Under the pieces are notes generated by a model. It made no database searches, had not been told where the DNA came from, and worked only from the letters and a program-made list of their open reading frames with translations. Positions 40,368 to 49,501 of a DNA stretch of 64,000 nucleotides are shown here, piece by piece. The DNA comes from JASTVH01 sp042862465 (GTDB taxonomy: Bacteria; Pseudomonadota; Gammaproteobacteria; Pseudomonadales; Oleiphilaceae). The stretch spans positions 1 through 64,000 of the forward strand of contig JASTVH010000012.1 of assembly GCA_042862465.1 (NCBI GenBank), read 5' to 3'. A program made the translations under genes and the position numbers. Numbering within the stretch: the stretch's first letter is position 1; each line of letters starts with the position of its first letter.

Positions 40368-42568
40368 TGAAACTGTCGCGTCGTGATTTTTTGCGTGTCG
40401 GGGGTGCGGGTACCGGCAGTCTTGTGATCGGCCTGAGCCTGTCCGGCTGTGCCAGTGGGCCGGTCAATCGGCCCGAGGCCAAGGATAACTGGGTGGCCAA
40501 TGCCTGGCTGGAACTGACCCCGCAGGGCAATGTCCTGTTTACCCTGGACCGGGTGGAGATGGGCCAGGGTACCTATACCGGCATGACCACCCTGATTGCC
40601 GAAGAGCTGGACGTGGATCCGCAGAGCATCCGGATCGAATTCGCCCCGGTGGGCGAGCCCTATGTCAATCCCCTGTATAAACTGCAGGTGACCGGAGGCA
40701 GCACCAGCACGCGCATCGGCTGGGATCAGTTGCGCAAGGCCGGTGCCGGGGCCCACTACCTGCTGGTCTCGGCGGCCGCGCGGGTGTGGTCGGTGCCGCG
40801 GGATCAGGTGAGTACGCGGGAGGGCAGGGCCTACCACCCCAATGGCCAGGACAGCCTGGGCTATGGCGAGCTGGTGACCCTGGCGGCCCGGGAAAGCCTG
40901 CCGGACGAGGTCCCCCTCAAACAGCCCTCCGAGTTCCGCTACATCGGCAAGCACAACAAACGCCTGGACGCGCTGGCCAAGGTCACCGGTACTGCGGAGT
41001 ACGGTATCGACGTCAGGCGGCCCGGTATGCTCTATGCCGTCGTGGTTCGTCCGCCCATGATCGATGGGGAGGTGGGCGAGTATGATGCCGAGGCGGTGAA
41101 GCAGCAGCAGGGCGTGCAGTATGTGCTGACGATCCCGCGTGGGGTGGCCATTGTGGCCGATGGCTACTGGAACGCCCACAAGGCAGCGGAAGCCCTGAAC
41201 GTGCAGTGGCAGACCGGTGACGCCAACCTCATCGACAACGAGGCCGTTTTCAAGACTTATCATCAGGCGGCCGAAGATGACAGCGGTGTGGTGGAACGCG
41301 AGGACGGTGACGTCGAGGAAGTCCTGAAGGGCAGCGGCATTGTCAGAGCCGAGTATGAGCACCCGTTCCTCGCCCATGCCACCATGGAACCCATGAACTG
41401 CACGGCGGAAGTGACCGAGCGTGGCCTGGAGATCTGGGCACCGACCCAGGGGCCGGATGTGGCCCGGGTGGCGGCCGCGCGCGTGTCGTCCTTTGACCTC
41501 GACGAGATCTTTATCCATACCACCTTCATGGGCGGCGGCTTTGGCCGGCGCCTGACCCAGGAATACGTCGAAGAGGCGGCGGCCATTGCCGCCCGCATCG
41601 AACATCCGGTCAAGGTGGTGTGGTCCCGTGAAGACGATATCCGCCACGACAAGTACCGCCCGGCGATGCTGCATCGGCTGCAGGCAAAGCTGGAAGATGG
41701 CAAGCTGGTGGCCTGGGATCATCAGATCGTGGGGCCGCAAATCCTCAACTGGTATGCCCGCAACGCCGGCCCGGTGCAGTTCTCCTGGGCGCCGGAATTC
41801 ACCTGGGACATGATTGCCGCGAGCGCGCCCATGGCCGAGGGCATCGCCGCGCCCAAGGACATGTCGGCCATTGAGGGGGCGGTGGGCTATGCCTATGACG
41901 TACCCAATATCCGCGTGCGCCACACCCACGTGGATGCTGGTGTGCCCATCAGTTACTGGCGTTCTGTAGGGCACTCCCACAACGGCTTCACCCTGGAAAC
42001 CTTCATGGACGAGCTCGCACACCAGGCCGGGAAGGACCCGCTGGCATTCCGGCGGGATCTGCTGAGTAAAAGCCCGCGCGACCTGAAAGTGCTGGAAGAG
42101 GTGGCGCGCCTGAGCGACTGGGGCAGCGACTTGCCCAAGGGACAGGCCCGAGGGGTGGCGGTGCACAAGAGCTTTGATTCCTATGTGGCGCAGGTGGTGG
42201 AAGCTGGCATCGACAAGGGCCAGATTCGGATCCACCGGGTCTACTGCGTCGTCGATTGTGGGCGCACGGTCAATCCCGATATCGTCCGCATGCAGATGGA
42301 AAGCGGCATCATCTTCGGCCTCACGGCCGCGCTCTATGGGCGCATCGATTTCCAGGAGGGGCGGGTGCAGCAGAGCAATTTCAATGACTACAAGCTGCTG
42401 ACCCACGTCGAGGCGCCGAAGATCGACGTGCGCATCGTCGATAGCGACGAACACCCGATGGGGGTGGGTGAACCCGGCGTGCCGCCAGTGATTCCGGCAC
42501 TGGGTAACGCGCTCTTTGCCCTGACCGGCCGCCGCCAGCGTCGGCTGCCCTTTATTGTGGAGGTGTAA
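40367..42568 (+). CDS. iorB: Isoquinoline 1-oxidoreductase-like molybdenum-binding subunit with Tat signal
   Basis: The product is 733 aa. It starts with a twin-arginine signal (SRRDFLR, then a hydrophobic stretch ending LSLSGC), so it is exported folded with its cofactor and may also be lipidated at Cys. Aldehyde-oxidase/xanthine-dehydrogenase molybdopterin-binding motifs are present: VEMGQGTYTG, EHPFLAHATMEPMNCTA, FMGGGFGRR and the MGVGEPGVPPVIPALGNA catalytic-Glu block (GVGEPG). This fits IorB-type subunits that bind molybdopterin cytosine dinucleotide and hydroxylate N-heterocycles or aldehydes. The start at 40367 follows GGAGG; an open frame upstream is only a shadow of the small subunit. 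Confidence 0.93.
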   Translation: MKLSRRDFLRVGGAGTGSLVIGLSLSGCASGPVNRPEAKDNWVANAWLELTPQGNVLFTLDRVEMGQGTYTGMTTLIAEELDVDPQSIRIEFAPVGEPYVNPLYKLQVTGGSTSTRIGWDQLRKAGAGAHYLLVSAAARVWSVPRDQVSTREGRAYHPNGQDSLGYGELVTLAARESLPDEVPLKQPSEFRYIGKHNKRLDALAKVTGTAEYGIDVRRPGMLYAVVVRPPMIDGEVGEYDAEAVKQQQGVQYVLTIPRGVAIVADGYWNAHKAAEALNVQWQTGDANLIDNEAVFKTYHQAAEDDSGVVEREDGDVEEVLKGSGIVRAEYEHPFLAHATMEPMNCTAEVTERGLEIWAPTQGPDVARVAAARVSSFDLDEIFIHTTFMGGGFGRRLTQEYVEEAAAIAARIEHPVKVVWSREDDIRHDKYRPAMLHRLQAKLEDGKLVAWDHQIVGPQILNWYARNAGPVQFSWAPEFTWDMIAASAPMAEGIAAPKDMSAIEGAVGYAYDVPNIRVRHTHVDAGVPISYWRSVGHSHNGFTLETFMDELAHQAGKDPLAFRRDLLSKSPRDLKVLEEVARLSDWGSDLPKGQARGVAVHKSFDSYVAQVVEAGIDKGQIRIHRVYCVVDCGRTVNPDIVRMQMESGIIFGLTAALYGRIDFQEGRVQQSNFNDYKLLTHVEAPKIDVRIVDSDEHPMGVGEPGVPPVIPALGNALFALTGRRQRRLPFIVEV

Positions 42569-42579
42569 AAGAAGGCGTG

Positions 42580-43575
42580 ATGTCCGAGACTGCAGACAGC
42601 ATGCCCTCATCCCCCCAGCAGGCGGTGCTGGAACAGACAGCCCAGTGGCTGCGTTGTGGCGAGCGGGTCTGGTTGTGCACCATCCTGTCGACCTGGGGCT
42701 CCTCGCCCCGTCCGCCCGGCGCGTTGCTGGCGCTGAGCGAAAGCGGGGAGTGGGCCGGCTCGGTTTCCGGCGGCTGCCTGGAAGAAGACCTGATCCGTCG
42801 TGCCCAATCCGATGCCCTGGCCGAAGGCATTCAGCTCGTGGACTACGGTGTCGAAGAGGCGGACAAGGCCCGCTACCGGTTACCCTGCGGTGGTCACATC
42901 CGCTTGCTGGTGGAGTTCCTGGCCGGTGAAGATGATCTGGCCCATGTGGAGGCGTTGCTGCAGGGCCTGGGCGAACGGCGGCGCCTGACCCGCAAGATCA
43001 CGCTGGCAACCGGCGAGCGCAGCCTGCTGCCGGACCCCGTGGCGTCCGGCGTGGCGGTGGACGACGAGGCGGCCTATCACACCCTGGGGCCGCAATGTCG
43101 GTTACTGCTGGTGGGGGCTGGCGAAGTGGCCCGGTATGTGGCGCGATTTGCCATGGCTGCGGATTTTGAAGTGACCCTTTGCGAGCCCCGCGAGGCCTTC
43201 CGCCGGGGGTGGGGGGAACCGGGTGTGCCGGTTGAGGTGCGGTTGCCGGATGATCTCATCCGGGAACGCTTCAACGATCGCCACAGCGCGATCCTGGCTC
43301 TGGCCCATGACCCCCGCGTGGATGACATGGCCCTGCTTGAAGCGCTGCATTCACAGGCGTTCTATGTGGGCGCCATGGGCAGTGCCCGAACCTCGGCCCA
43401 GCGGCGCCAACGGCTGCATGAGTTGGGCATTCAGTCCTACCAGTTGGCGCGTCTGCACGCGCCCATCGGACTCGACATTGGCAGCAAGACCCCGGCGGAA
43501 ATCGCCATTTCCATCCTGGCTCAACTGGTGGGAGAGCGCTACCGGTTACTGCAGCGTTCGCTGACGGGGCGCTGA
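42580..43575 (+). CDS. xdhC: XdhC/CoxF-family molybdenum cofactor maturation protein
   Basis: This 331-aa protein has the XdhC_CoxI N-terminal domain (RVWLCTILSTWGSSPRPPGA, SGGCLEEDLI) and a C-terminal Rossmann-like XdhC_C domain (LLLVGAGEVARYVARFA, FYVGAMGSARTSAQRRQRL). XdhC proteins bind and insert the sulfurated molybdenum cofactor into xanthine-dehydrogenase-type enzymes. It follows the molybdenum subunit gene by 11 bp, so it is the dedicated maturation factor. The ATG at 42580 with GAAGG upstream is preferred over an adjacent GTG. Confidence 0.92.
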   Translation: MSETADSMPSSPQQAVLEQTAQWLRCGERVWLCTILSTWGSSPRPPGALLALSESGEWAGSVSGGCLEEDLIRRAQSDALAEGIQLVDYGVEEADKARYRLPCGGHIRLLVEFLAGEDDLAHVEALLQGLGERRRLTRKITLATGERSLLPDPVASGVAVDDEAAYHTLGPQCRLLLVGAGEVARYVARFAMAADFEVTLCEPREAFRRGWGEPGVPVEVRLPDDLIRERFNDRHSAILALAHDPRVDDMALLEALHSQAFYVGAMGSARTSAQRRQRLHELGIQSYQLARLHAPIGLDIGSKTPAEIAISILAQLVGERYRLLQRSLTGR

Positions 43576-43583
43576 GCGGTGGT

Positions 43584-43611
43584 TTGTTAGCGGCTGCTGT
43601 CACTCTATAAT
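43584..43611 (+). promoter_or_regulatory. Sigma-70 promoter of mtnBDC
   Basis: TTGTTA (43584-43589), a 16-nt spacer and a perfect TATAAT (43606-43611) lie about 80 bp before the mtnB GTG start. This is the clearest promoter in the window. The leader of about 70 nt is too short for a known SAM riboswitch. Confidence 0.75.
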
Positions 43612-43692
43612 GGACCTAATCAGAGTTTCCCCAAGGAAGCGTGGCGCCAGTGTCCCATGCTTCCCCACCCACGGACCGGCGGGAGATCCATC

Positions 43693-44319
43693 GTGTTTGA
43701 TATCACCCATTATGCGGTTGCCGCACAGACCATCGTCGATGCGGGACAGTTTCTCTACCAGCGCGGGTGGTCACCTTCCACCAGCAGCAACTACTCGGCG
43801 CGCATCGACGAAAACCATATTGCGATCACCGTTTCCGGCAAGCACAAGGGGGAACTCAAGCCCCAGGATGTGATGGTGGTGGATCTGGCGGGCAAACCCG
43901 TTCAGTGTGCGGCCCGTCCCTCGGCGGAAACCCTGTTGCACACCGTCATCTATGATCTCTATACCGATGTGGGCGCGGTACTGCACACCCATTCGGTGAC
44001 CGCCACGGCGCTGAGCCGTTACCTGCGTGACCAGGACGAGCTGGAAGTGACCGACTACGAACTGCAGAAGGCGTTCCCGGGCTACGAGACGCACGCCTCC
44101 ACCCTGCGGTTGCCGATTTTCGAAAACACCCAGGACATCCCGGCCCTGGCCGAGCGCACCCGGCGCTATTTTGCCGAGCATCCCGACCACCCCGGTTACC
44201 TGATTCGCGGGCACGGGCTGTACACCTGGGGCCAATCCATGGCCGACTGTCTACGCCATGTGGAAGCGCTGGAATTTCTGATGTCCTGTGAACTGGAACT
44301 GTTGAGGTTAAGTCGATGA
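43693..44319 (+). CDS. mtnB: Methylthioribulose-1-phosphate dehydratase
   Basis: This 208-aa class-II aldolase-family enzyme of the methionine salvage pathway dehydrates 5-methylthioribulose-1-phosphate. Motifs: RGWSPSTSSNYSAR near the N-terminus, the zinc ligands HTHSVTATAL (about 100-109) and the second His in RGHGLYTWG. The GTG at 43693 follows GGGAG; an upstream in-frame ATG at 43657 lacks a ribosome site and adds non-conserved residues. The stop overlaps the mtnD start (ATGA). It acts with MtnC and MtnD, encoded next, in the cytoplasm. Confidence 0.94.
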   Translation: MFDITHYAVAAQTIVDAGQFLYQRGWSPSTSSNYSARIDENHIAITVSGKHKGELKPQDVMVVDLAGKPVQCAARPSAETLLHTVIYDLYTDVGAVLHTHSVTATALSRYLRDQDELEVTDYELQKAFPGYETHASTLRLPIFENTQDIPALAERTRRYFAEHPDHPGYLIRGHGLYTWGQSMADCLRHVEALEFLMSCELELLRLSR

Positions 44320-44873
44320 CAACACTGCGGATCTTCTCTGCGGATAACCCCGAGACCCCGGAGCAGGTGGTGGAAGATGGCCAGGAAATCCAGCGCCTGC
44401 TGGAGGCCCAGGGGGTGCGTTTCGAACGCTGGGAAACCCGTGACCTGCCGGCGGATGCCGATGCCGACTCGATTCTTGAGGCCTACCAGCCGGAAGTCGA
44501 GCGGATCAAGGCCGAGCGGGGCTTCCAGAGCGCGGACGTGATCAGCCTCACGCCTGACAACCCGAAAAAGGACGAGCTGCGCCAGAAGTTCCTCGATGAG
44601 CATCGTCACAGCGAGGACGAGGTGCGGTTTTTCGTGCGCGGGCAGGGACTGTTCTATCTGCATTTGGGCGAAAAAATCTATTCCGTCCTGTGCTGCAAGA
44701 ACGACCTGATCAGCGTCCCCGATGGCGCCCGCCACTGGTTCGACATGGGGCCGCAACCGGATTTCACCTGCATTCGCCTGTTCACCAACCCCGAAGGCTG
44801 GGTGGCCCAGTTCACCGGGGATGATATCGCCAGCCGCACACCGCGTTACGAAGCGCTGGAAGGCGCCCGATGA
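44316..44873 (+). CDS. mtnD: Acireductone dioxygenase
   Basis: This 185-aa cupin of the methionine salvage pathway has the metal-binding motif EHRHSEDEVRFFVRG (two His and one Glu) and the second-motif His in GARHWFDMG. It converts acireductone to the keto-acid precursor of methionine (Fe form) or to an off-pathway product (Ni form); the metal cannot be told from sequence. The start overlaps the mtnB stop, and the stop overlaps the mtnC start (ATGA), giving a tightly coupled mtnB-mtnD-mtnC operon. Confidence 0.95.
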   Translation: MTTLRIFSADNPETPEQVVEDGQEIQRLLEAQGVRFERWETRDLPADADADSILEAYQPEVERIKAERGFQSADVISLTPDNPKKDELRQKFLDEHRHSEDEVRFFVRGQGLFYLHLGEKIYSVLCCKNDLISVPDGARHWFDMGPQPDFTCIRLFTNPEGWVAQFTGDDIASRTPRYEALEGAR

Positions 44874-45568
44874 TTCGCGTCATCGTTACCGATATTGAGG
44901 GCACCACCAGCTCGATCCGGTTCGTCCATGACGTGCTCTTTCCCTACGCCGTGGAAGCATTGCCCACCTACGTGCGCGCCCACGACAGGGAGCCGGCGGT
45001 GCGGGAGCAGCTGGATGCGGTAGCGGCGGAAAGCGGGATCGACCCCTACGACATCGAAGGCCTGATCGAGCAGCTGCTGGCCTGGATTCGTGAGGACCGC
45101 AAAGCCACTCCGCTCAAGGCCCTGCAGGGCATGATCTGGCAAAGGGGCTACGAGCGCGGGGACTTCAAGGGGCACATCTACGACGATGCCGCCGAATACC
45201 TCTGCCACTGGCATGACGAGGGCTTTCGCCTCTATGTTTACAGCAGTGGTTCCGTGCAGGCGCAGAAGCTGTTATTCGGCTACAGCGAAGCGGGGGATCT
45301 GACCCCGTTCTTCAGCGGCTACTTTGACACCCGCATTGGCGGCAAGAAGGACGACAGCTCCTACCGGCATATTCTCGAGGAGCTTGGTATGGAGCCGCAG
45401 CGGGTGCTGTTCCTGTCGGATGTGGAGGAGGAGCTGGAAGCGGCGGAAAAGGCCGGGTTGCAGACCTGCTGGCTGGTAAGGCAGGGGGCGTTGCCCAACA
45501 CGGAAAGGCCGGTAGCGCGAGACTTTGCCGAAGTGCATCGGTTGCTATTGAGTCAGCCGCATCCCTAG
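44870..45568 (+). CDS. mtnC: Enolase-phosphatase E1
   Basis: This 232-aa HAD-superfamily enzyme is bifunctional: it enolises and dephosphorylates diketo-methylthiopentyl phosphate to acireductone. HAD motif I TDIEGTTSSI (about 7-16) is the family's variant, motif II is in YVYSSGSVQAQKL, the Lys is in GGKKDDSSYRH, and the Asp motif is FLSDVEEELEAA. The start codon overlaps the mtnD stop by 4 bp. It is the last gene of the operon; a palindromic repeat follows about 60 bp downstream. Confidence 0.96.
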   Translation: MIRVIVTDIEGTTSSIRFVHDVLFPYAVEALPTYVRAHDREPAVREQLDAVAAESGIDPYDIEGLIEQLLAWIREDRKATPLKALQGMIWQRGYERGDFKGHIYDDAAEYLCHWHDEGFRLYVYSSGSVQAQKLLFGYSEAGDLTPFFSGYFDTRIGGKKDDSSYRHILEELGMEPQRVLFLSDVEEELEAAEKAGLQTCWLVRQGALPNTERPVARDFAEVHRLLLSQPHP

Positions 45569-45627
45569 CAGAATTAGTCTGTTGGACGTTGGAAGCCTGA
45601 GTCCCTGCAGATAGACTGCTATGCCAT

Positions 45628-45652
45628 CCCCTCTCCCCTTGTGGGAGAGGGG
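45628..45652. repeat. Palindromic repeat CCCCTCTCCC...GGGAGAGGGG, copy 1
   Basis: A perfect 10-bp inverted repeat with loop CTTGT lies between mtnC and the DUF3080 gene. The same arms occur at 52671-52707 with a longer centre. It may act as a terminator hairpin, and looks like a member of a dispersed intergenic palindrome family. Confidence 0.8.
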
Positions 45653-45742
45653 CTCAATACCGTAAACCTTGAGCCACGACTTTTTCACCGAACCGTGGTG
45701 GATGCCTCGGCTCAAGCACGGTATCGGCAACAGAGCTTCCGG

Positions 45743-46798
45743 ATGACCATGCGCACTGTTATACGCGGCCTGCTCCTGCTGAGCCTGCTCACCCTGACCA
45801 GCTGTGACCCCTTCTCCCAGCCCACCAGCCTGCTGGACGAGTACCTGGAACGGGTAGGGCGGGTGCTGGATCAGCCGGTACACTACTCCGAACTGCCCGA
45901 GGTGCCCGCCTATCCCCGCCGTCGAGACCTACGACTCGAACCACCGGAGATCAACCTCGGCCTGCTCGATTTTCTCTCGTTATACGGCTGCGAACTGCAG
46001 GAGGTCATTGGGGAAAAGGCCTCAGGGCTTGGCCGGGTGATGCAGCCGGGGCGGCGGTTGAATTACGAGCTGCGTTTTATCGCGGCGGGGCGATTATGTC
46101 TACCCAAGATCGAGGACGAGAAACTGGCGAAAACCTTGCGCCAGGCGATTGCTGCGAAACGACAAAGCCTGCCGATCACCTTCTGGAATGCCACCTGGGG
46201 TAGTGAGGAAATGGCGCGTTTCTTTTCCCGCAGCAATGGCCCGTTGCCCTTGGCCCCGGATGGCGCATTGGTGGCGAACCTGCAATCCGATCTCAATCGC
46301 CTGCTCAACCACCATAAGCGACTCAACCGTTCCACCTTGCCGACCTCTGTGGTGGGTATCGCCGACACTTATCAGCGCTGGCAGGCCCGGTCCTACGCCG
46401 GCCAGCTCATACAGTCGGCGCGGCGCCTGACGGCCCGCCTCAACGATGCGGCCACGGTCATTGAGCAGCGAATGAAGCGACGTCCGTTGTGCTTTCAGGG
46501 GCGCAGCAATCACAAGGCCGAAATCATGCGGAATGTCTTCTTCAAGGTCTACGCCAAGCGAGTGCAGCCATACATGGCCACCGTGCAGCGGGTGCGCCAG
46601 AACCTAGTACCGTTGCTGGCGCAACTGGCGGAGGTCCAGACAACCGTGATGCCTGAAGCGTTTGAACCGCTTTATCGACAGGTGCTCAAACAGGATGTGG
46701 CGGGAAGCCTGTGGCAGCAGCTGGATGCCGCAACTCAGCGACACACCAGGCAATGGCAGGCGCTATTGGAGCAGTGCGGCATGCGGCCCCAGGCTTGA
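45743..46798 (+). CDS. DUF3080-family lipoprotein
   Basis: This 351-aa protein has a short lipoprotein signal (LLLLSLLTLTSC). The mature part is helical with the family-typical RRRDLRLEPPEINLGLLDFLSLYGCELQEVIGEKASGLGRVM stretch near residue 65-105 (given here in part only: LLDFLSLYGCELQ). It belongs to DUF3080, found in Pseudomonas, Marinobacter and relatives, function unknown. The Met at 45743 or 45749 is the start; neither has a strong ribosome site. A convergent lipoprotein gene follows, with a hairpin between. Confidence 0.85.
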   Translation: MTMRTVIRGLLLLSLLTLTSCDPFSQPTSLLDEYLERVGRVLDQPVHYSELPEVPAYPRRRDLRLEPPEINLGLLDFLSLYGCELQEVIGEKASGLGRVMQPGRRLNYELRFIAAGRLCLPKIEDEKLAKTLRQAIAAKRQSLPITFWNATWGSEEMARFFSRSNGPLPLAPDGALVANLQSDLNRLLNHHKRLNRSTLPTSVVGIADTYQRWQARSYAGQLIQSARRLTARLNDAATVIEQRMKRRPLCFQGRSNHKAEIMRNVFFKVYAKRVQPYMATVQRVRQNLVPLLAQLAEVQTTVMPEAFEPLYRQVLKQDVAGSLWQQLDAATQRHTRQWQALLEQCGMRPQA

Positions 46799-46821
46799 GG
46801 CGCATTGCTTGAGATTATTCA

Positions 46822-46841
46822 GGGCCCTGATTAAAGGGCCC
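46822..46841. terminator. Bidirectional hairpin between convergent genes
   Basis: GGGCCCT (46822-46828), loop GATTAA, AGGGCCC (46835-46841). It sits in the 69-bp gap between two convergent lipoprotein genes and can serve both. No long T-tract is present. Confidence 0.65.
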
Positions 46842-46867
46842 GAACATCAACAGGATCAGCTAAGACG

Positions 46868-48844
46868 CTAGTTCGAAGATTCTTGCAAAGACGTGACTTG
46901 AGTGCACTCTGCATTTACTGTCGCCAGATCGAGGGTAATGTATTCGTCTCCTTCAGCAGGTGTTGCCTGCAGGTCCAGAGCCACGTCCTTGTATATGGGT
47001 TTATCCATGGTGGCGTAGGTGGCCTTGGTGCGAATGCAAACTTCCGTGGTGTCAGTGAACTGGAAAGCGTCGCTGGTATCGGATGATGTCGACGTGGTTA
47101 CCTGCTCCGGCGTCAGGTCCAATGTCAATACATTCTTCTCGATATCATAATGAGCATTGTGGACCTTATTGTTATATATGAAGTAGTTGGACTCTTTGTT
47201 CTCGTCTCCATCCGGGTCAAAGGCGTGGGGTGGTTTGGGAACAACCAGCTCGGATAGCTTGCCATCCTCTTTCACTACCTTATATTTCACCCGTGTATCC
47301 CAGACAGGATCCACTTCTTCCAATGTGGTTGTGGTGAGGGGGGTGCCCAGAGGATTAATCGTATAAACCGTTTCCTCTTCCTCGTTTTTTCCCGCCAGTT
47401 CCACTCGCACCCTGGTGTCCAGGTTGAGGTAATCGGGTATGTAAATGGAATTGATGGTACCCAGTTCGTTTTCACTGCTGTCCATGAAAGTGATGGCCGC
47501 GGCTTTGACTTCACCCATTTTATCGGTGTACTCAAAGGTTCCTTCGACGGTGTAGGCGCCAAGGTCCCACTCCATGATATCGGCCGGGAAGGTCAGGGAA
47601 TGGCTTTCGCCAAATGTTGTAGCCACTGACTGAGAAGGGTTGATATAGGTTACCGGCAGTGTGGTGTCGATCCTGACGTAGCGGTCGGTGCTCACTTCGC
47701 GCAGGACGGTATGCAGTGTCCAGTGCTCGTTCGTGGTGCTGTCCTCATCATCCTCAATGGCGAAGACTTCGATAGAGCCATCCACAGCGAAGGTGGATGT
47801 GCCTTTGGTGAAGCGCAAATCATCCGGAACCAGGCGGTACTGATAGGCGCTCAGGGTCTTTTCGGCGTAGTCCGGCTGATCCTTGTTGCCTTTCTTGAAG
47901 ACTTTGGTGGTGCGCTCGATGCTGAGCGTGGCATCGCCGGTCAGTGTCCAGTCGCCATGGGGATAGCTGTCAAAGGCAATCTTCAGAGTCCCGTCCTTGA
48001 CTGCGTTGGAGGTCGTGCTGTTTACGGTTCCGATAACCGACACCGTGGACGGCAGGGCTTCCCCGTTCATCTGTTTCTTGGCAAGGGTATGGAACAGTCC
48101 GATATCAACCCACTGGCGTAACCAGTAAAAGTCCAGATCCGGTGTCGCCGGATCGGCCCAAAATACGCCTGCAGCCTCCCGGAGGTTGTCCAGGGTCGGC
48201 GTAATCGGTGTCTGGCGTCCACTGTAGTTGGGGCCAAGATCGATCAGGCCACGAATGCTGGCCTCAGACGGTTCCTCCGGTAACTTGGAGGATTCTTCGG
48301 TCATGTGATCCTGCGCCAGTTTTTCACTGACCAGACCGGTTCGGCCCACTTCAGCCAGGATTTGGGTCAGTGCCTGCAGGTTGTCCAGGGCGTCCGGAGT
48401 TTGGGACAGGTCGAAGCTGGCGCCGGCAAAGGCATCGTGGATGCGTTCGCCAATCTCGATACCGTTGTTGGGGTTCTGGTCGGCATCCAGTGTGATCAGC
48501 AGGCGGGCGATGTTAGTGGCGTGGTTGCCTGTAATGCCCTCCCCATCCACGTTGGCGGGGGTCAGCAGGGCGTTACCGTCAAACGTGCCGAGTTTGGTTT
48601 CGCCGATAGAGAAAGTGACTTTTTCTCCGGGGCGAAATTCGAAACGGCCCAGTAGATCGGTGGTGCCACTGAGGGTTTTGGTGTTGTATCTCAGCCCTTT
48701 GACAGGGGCATCCACGAAATAGCCAGTCTCGGGGGCCGGCGGAGCCTCTTCTGTAGCCTTTTTGCCATCCGAGCTGCTATCGGAGAGACACCCTGAAACG
48801 AGCAGGGCAGACAGCAAGAGACTGGAGTAGTTTACGAATCGCAC
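46868..48844 (-). CDS. Large hypothetical lipoprotein (658 aa)
   Basis: The protein has a lipoprotein signal (LLLSALLVSGC, Cys about 19) and a low-complexity linker (SDSSSDGKKATEEAPPAPE). A domain starting GYFVDAPVKGLRYNT with TDLLGRFEFRPGEKVTFSIG is a module seen at the N-terminus of many gammaproteobacterial surface lipoproteins. The remainder is beta-rich, acidic and Thr/Asp-rich with no catalytic motif I can name. A GTG start with AGGAG upstream is clear. I would place it on the outer membrane; the function is unknown. Confidence 0.85.
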   Translation of the reverse strand: MRFVNYSSLLLSALLVSGCLSDSSSDGKKATEEAPPAPETGYFVDAPVKGLRYNTKTLSGTTDLLGRFEFRPGEKVTFSIGETKLGTFDGNALLTPANVDGEGITGNHATNIARLLITLDADQNPNNGIEIGERIHDAFAGASFDLSQTPDALDNLQALTQILAEVGRTGLVSEKLAQDHMTEESSKLPEEPSEASIRGLIDLGPNYSGRQTPITPTLDNLREAAGVFWADPATPDLDFYWLRQWVDIGLFHTLAKKQMNGEALPSTVSVIGTVNSTTSNAVKDGTLKIAFDSYPHGDWTLTGDATLSIERTTKVFKKGNKDQPDYAEKTLSAYQYRLVPDDLRFTKGTSTFAVDGSIEVFAIEDDEDSTTNEHWTLHTVLREVSTDRYVRIDTTLPVTYINPSQSVATTFGESHSLTFPADIMEWDLGAYTVEGTFEYTDKMGEVKAAAITFMDSSENELGTINSIYIPDYLNLDTRVRVELAGKNEEEETVYTINPLGTPLTTTTLEEVDPVWDTRVKYKVVKEDGKLSELVVPKPPHAFDPDGDENKESNYFIYNNKVHNAHYDIEKNVLTLDLTPEQVTTSTSSDTSDAFQFTDTTEVCIRTKATYATMDKPIYKDVALDLQATPAEGDEYITLDLATVNAECTQVTSLQESSN

Positions 48845-48986
48845 AGACCGGCTCCTGATGAAAAAGGTTCGAATCTTCAGGATTGTAACGGAATGTCAAT
48901 CGGCGTTTCGTGATGTGAATTGAAAATTCAGCGTTGGGCGTATGGGTTGGTGGCTATTGTATCGTCCACCTGGACCGGGCGCCCGA

Positions 48987-49490
48987 TCAGCAATTCGGGT
49001 CCACAATGGTCACGGTGCAATCGGGCAGGCCGAAGGAATCGTACTCCACATAGCAGCCGCCGCCATTGGTGCCGAGATCAAAGCCGACGCGCGTGTACTG
49101 GTTATTGACCTGGGTCAGCAGATTGGGATCGGTTGCGGACACCGAAATGTAATCCAGCATTGTAAGGTTGTCGCCCACTTCCGCCTGGCTTTCCGGACAG
49201 AGGTTGCGCCAGTCCACTTCGGATTTGCCGGCTTCCGTTTCAATCACATAGCCCGTTTGAGCCGAGCCGCCGGGATTGCTGGCGCTGCGGCTCAACCCTT
49301 TGGCGTAAGCCTTGGACTGGGCGATGGCAATGGTGCTACGCATGGTTCCGGCAATGCTTTCCAGGGTTGCTCGGCGAGCACTGCTCTGTAAGCTGCCAAA
49401 GCGGGGCAGCACGGCTACGGCGAGCAGTCCCAAAATGAGGATGACGGTGATCAGTTCGATCAGGGTGAAGCCGGAGGCGGTTTTTTTCAT
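48987..49490 (-). CDS. Type IV/II pseudopilin (prepilin)
   Basis: This 167-aa protein has a short basic leader KKTASG before the prepilin-peptidase site GFTLIEL and the conserved N-terminal helix ITVILILGLLAVAVLPRF (MshA/GspG-like, Glu at mature position 5). The globular domain ends with Cys pairs (NLCPES, GGGCYVEY, LPDCTVTIVDPNC), typical of pilins with a disulfide-bonded loop. The gene follows the GspE/PilB-type ATPase gene by 11 bp and is probably translated from the same message. No other pilus or secretion gene is in the window. Confidence 0.92.
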   Translation of the reverse strand: MKKTASGFTLIELITVILILGLLAVAVLPRFGSLQSSARRATLESIAGTMRSTIAIAQSKAYAKGLSRSASNPGGSAQTGYVIETEAGKSEVDWRNLCPESQAEVGDNLTMLDYISVSATDPNLLTQVNNQYTRVGFDLGTNGGGCYVEYDSFGLPDCTVTIVDPNC

Positions 49491-49501
49491 GGCGCGTTGG
49501 T

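Noticed and set aside
40298..42610. Long minus-strand open frame opposite iorB
   Set aside because: Shadow of the molybdenum subunit gene, rich in Arg/His/Gly with no recognisable domain.
43612..43692. SAM riboswitch in front of mtnB
   Set aside because: The leader is only about 70 nt and no recognisable riboswitch core is visible.
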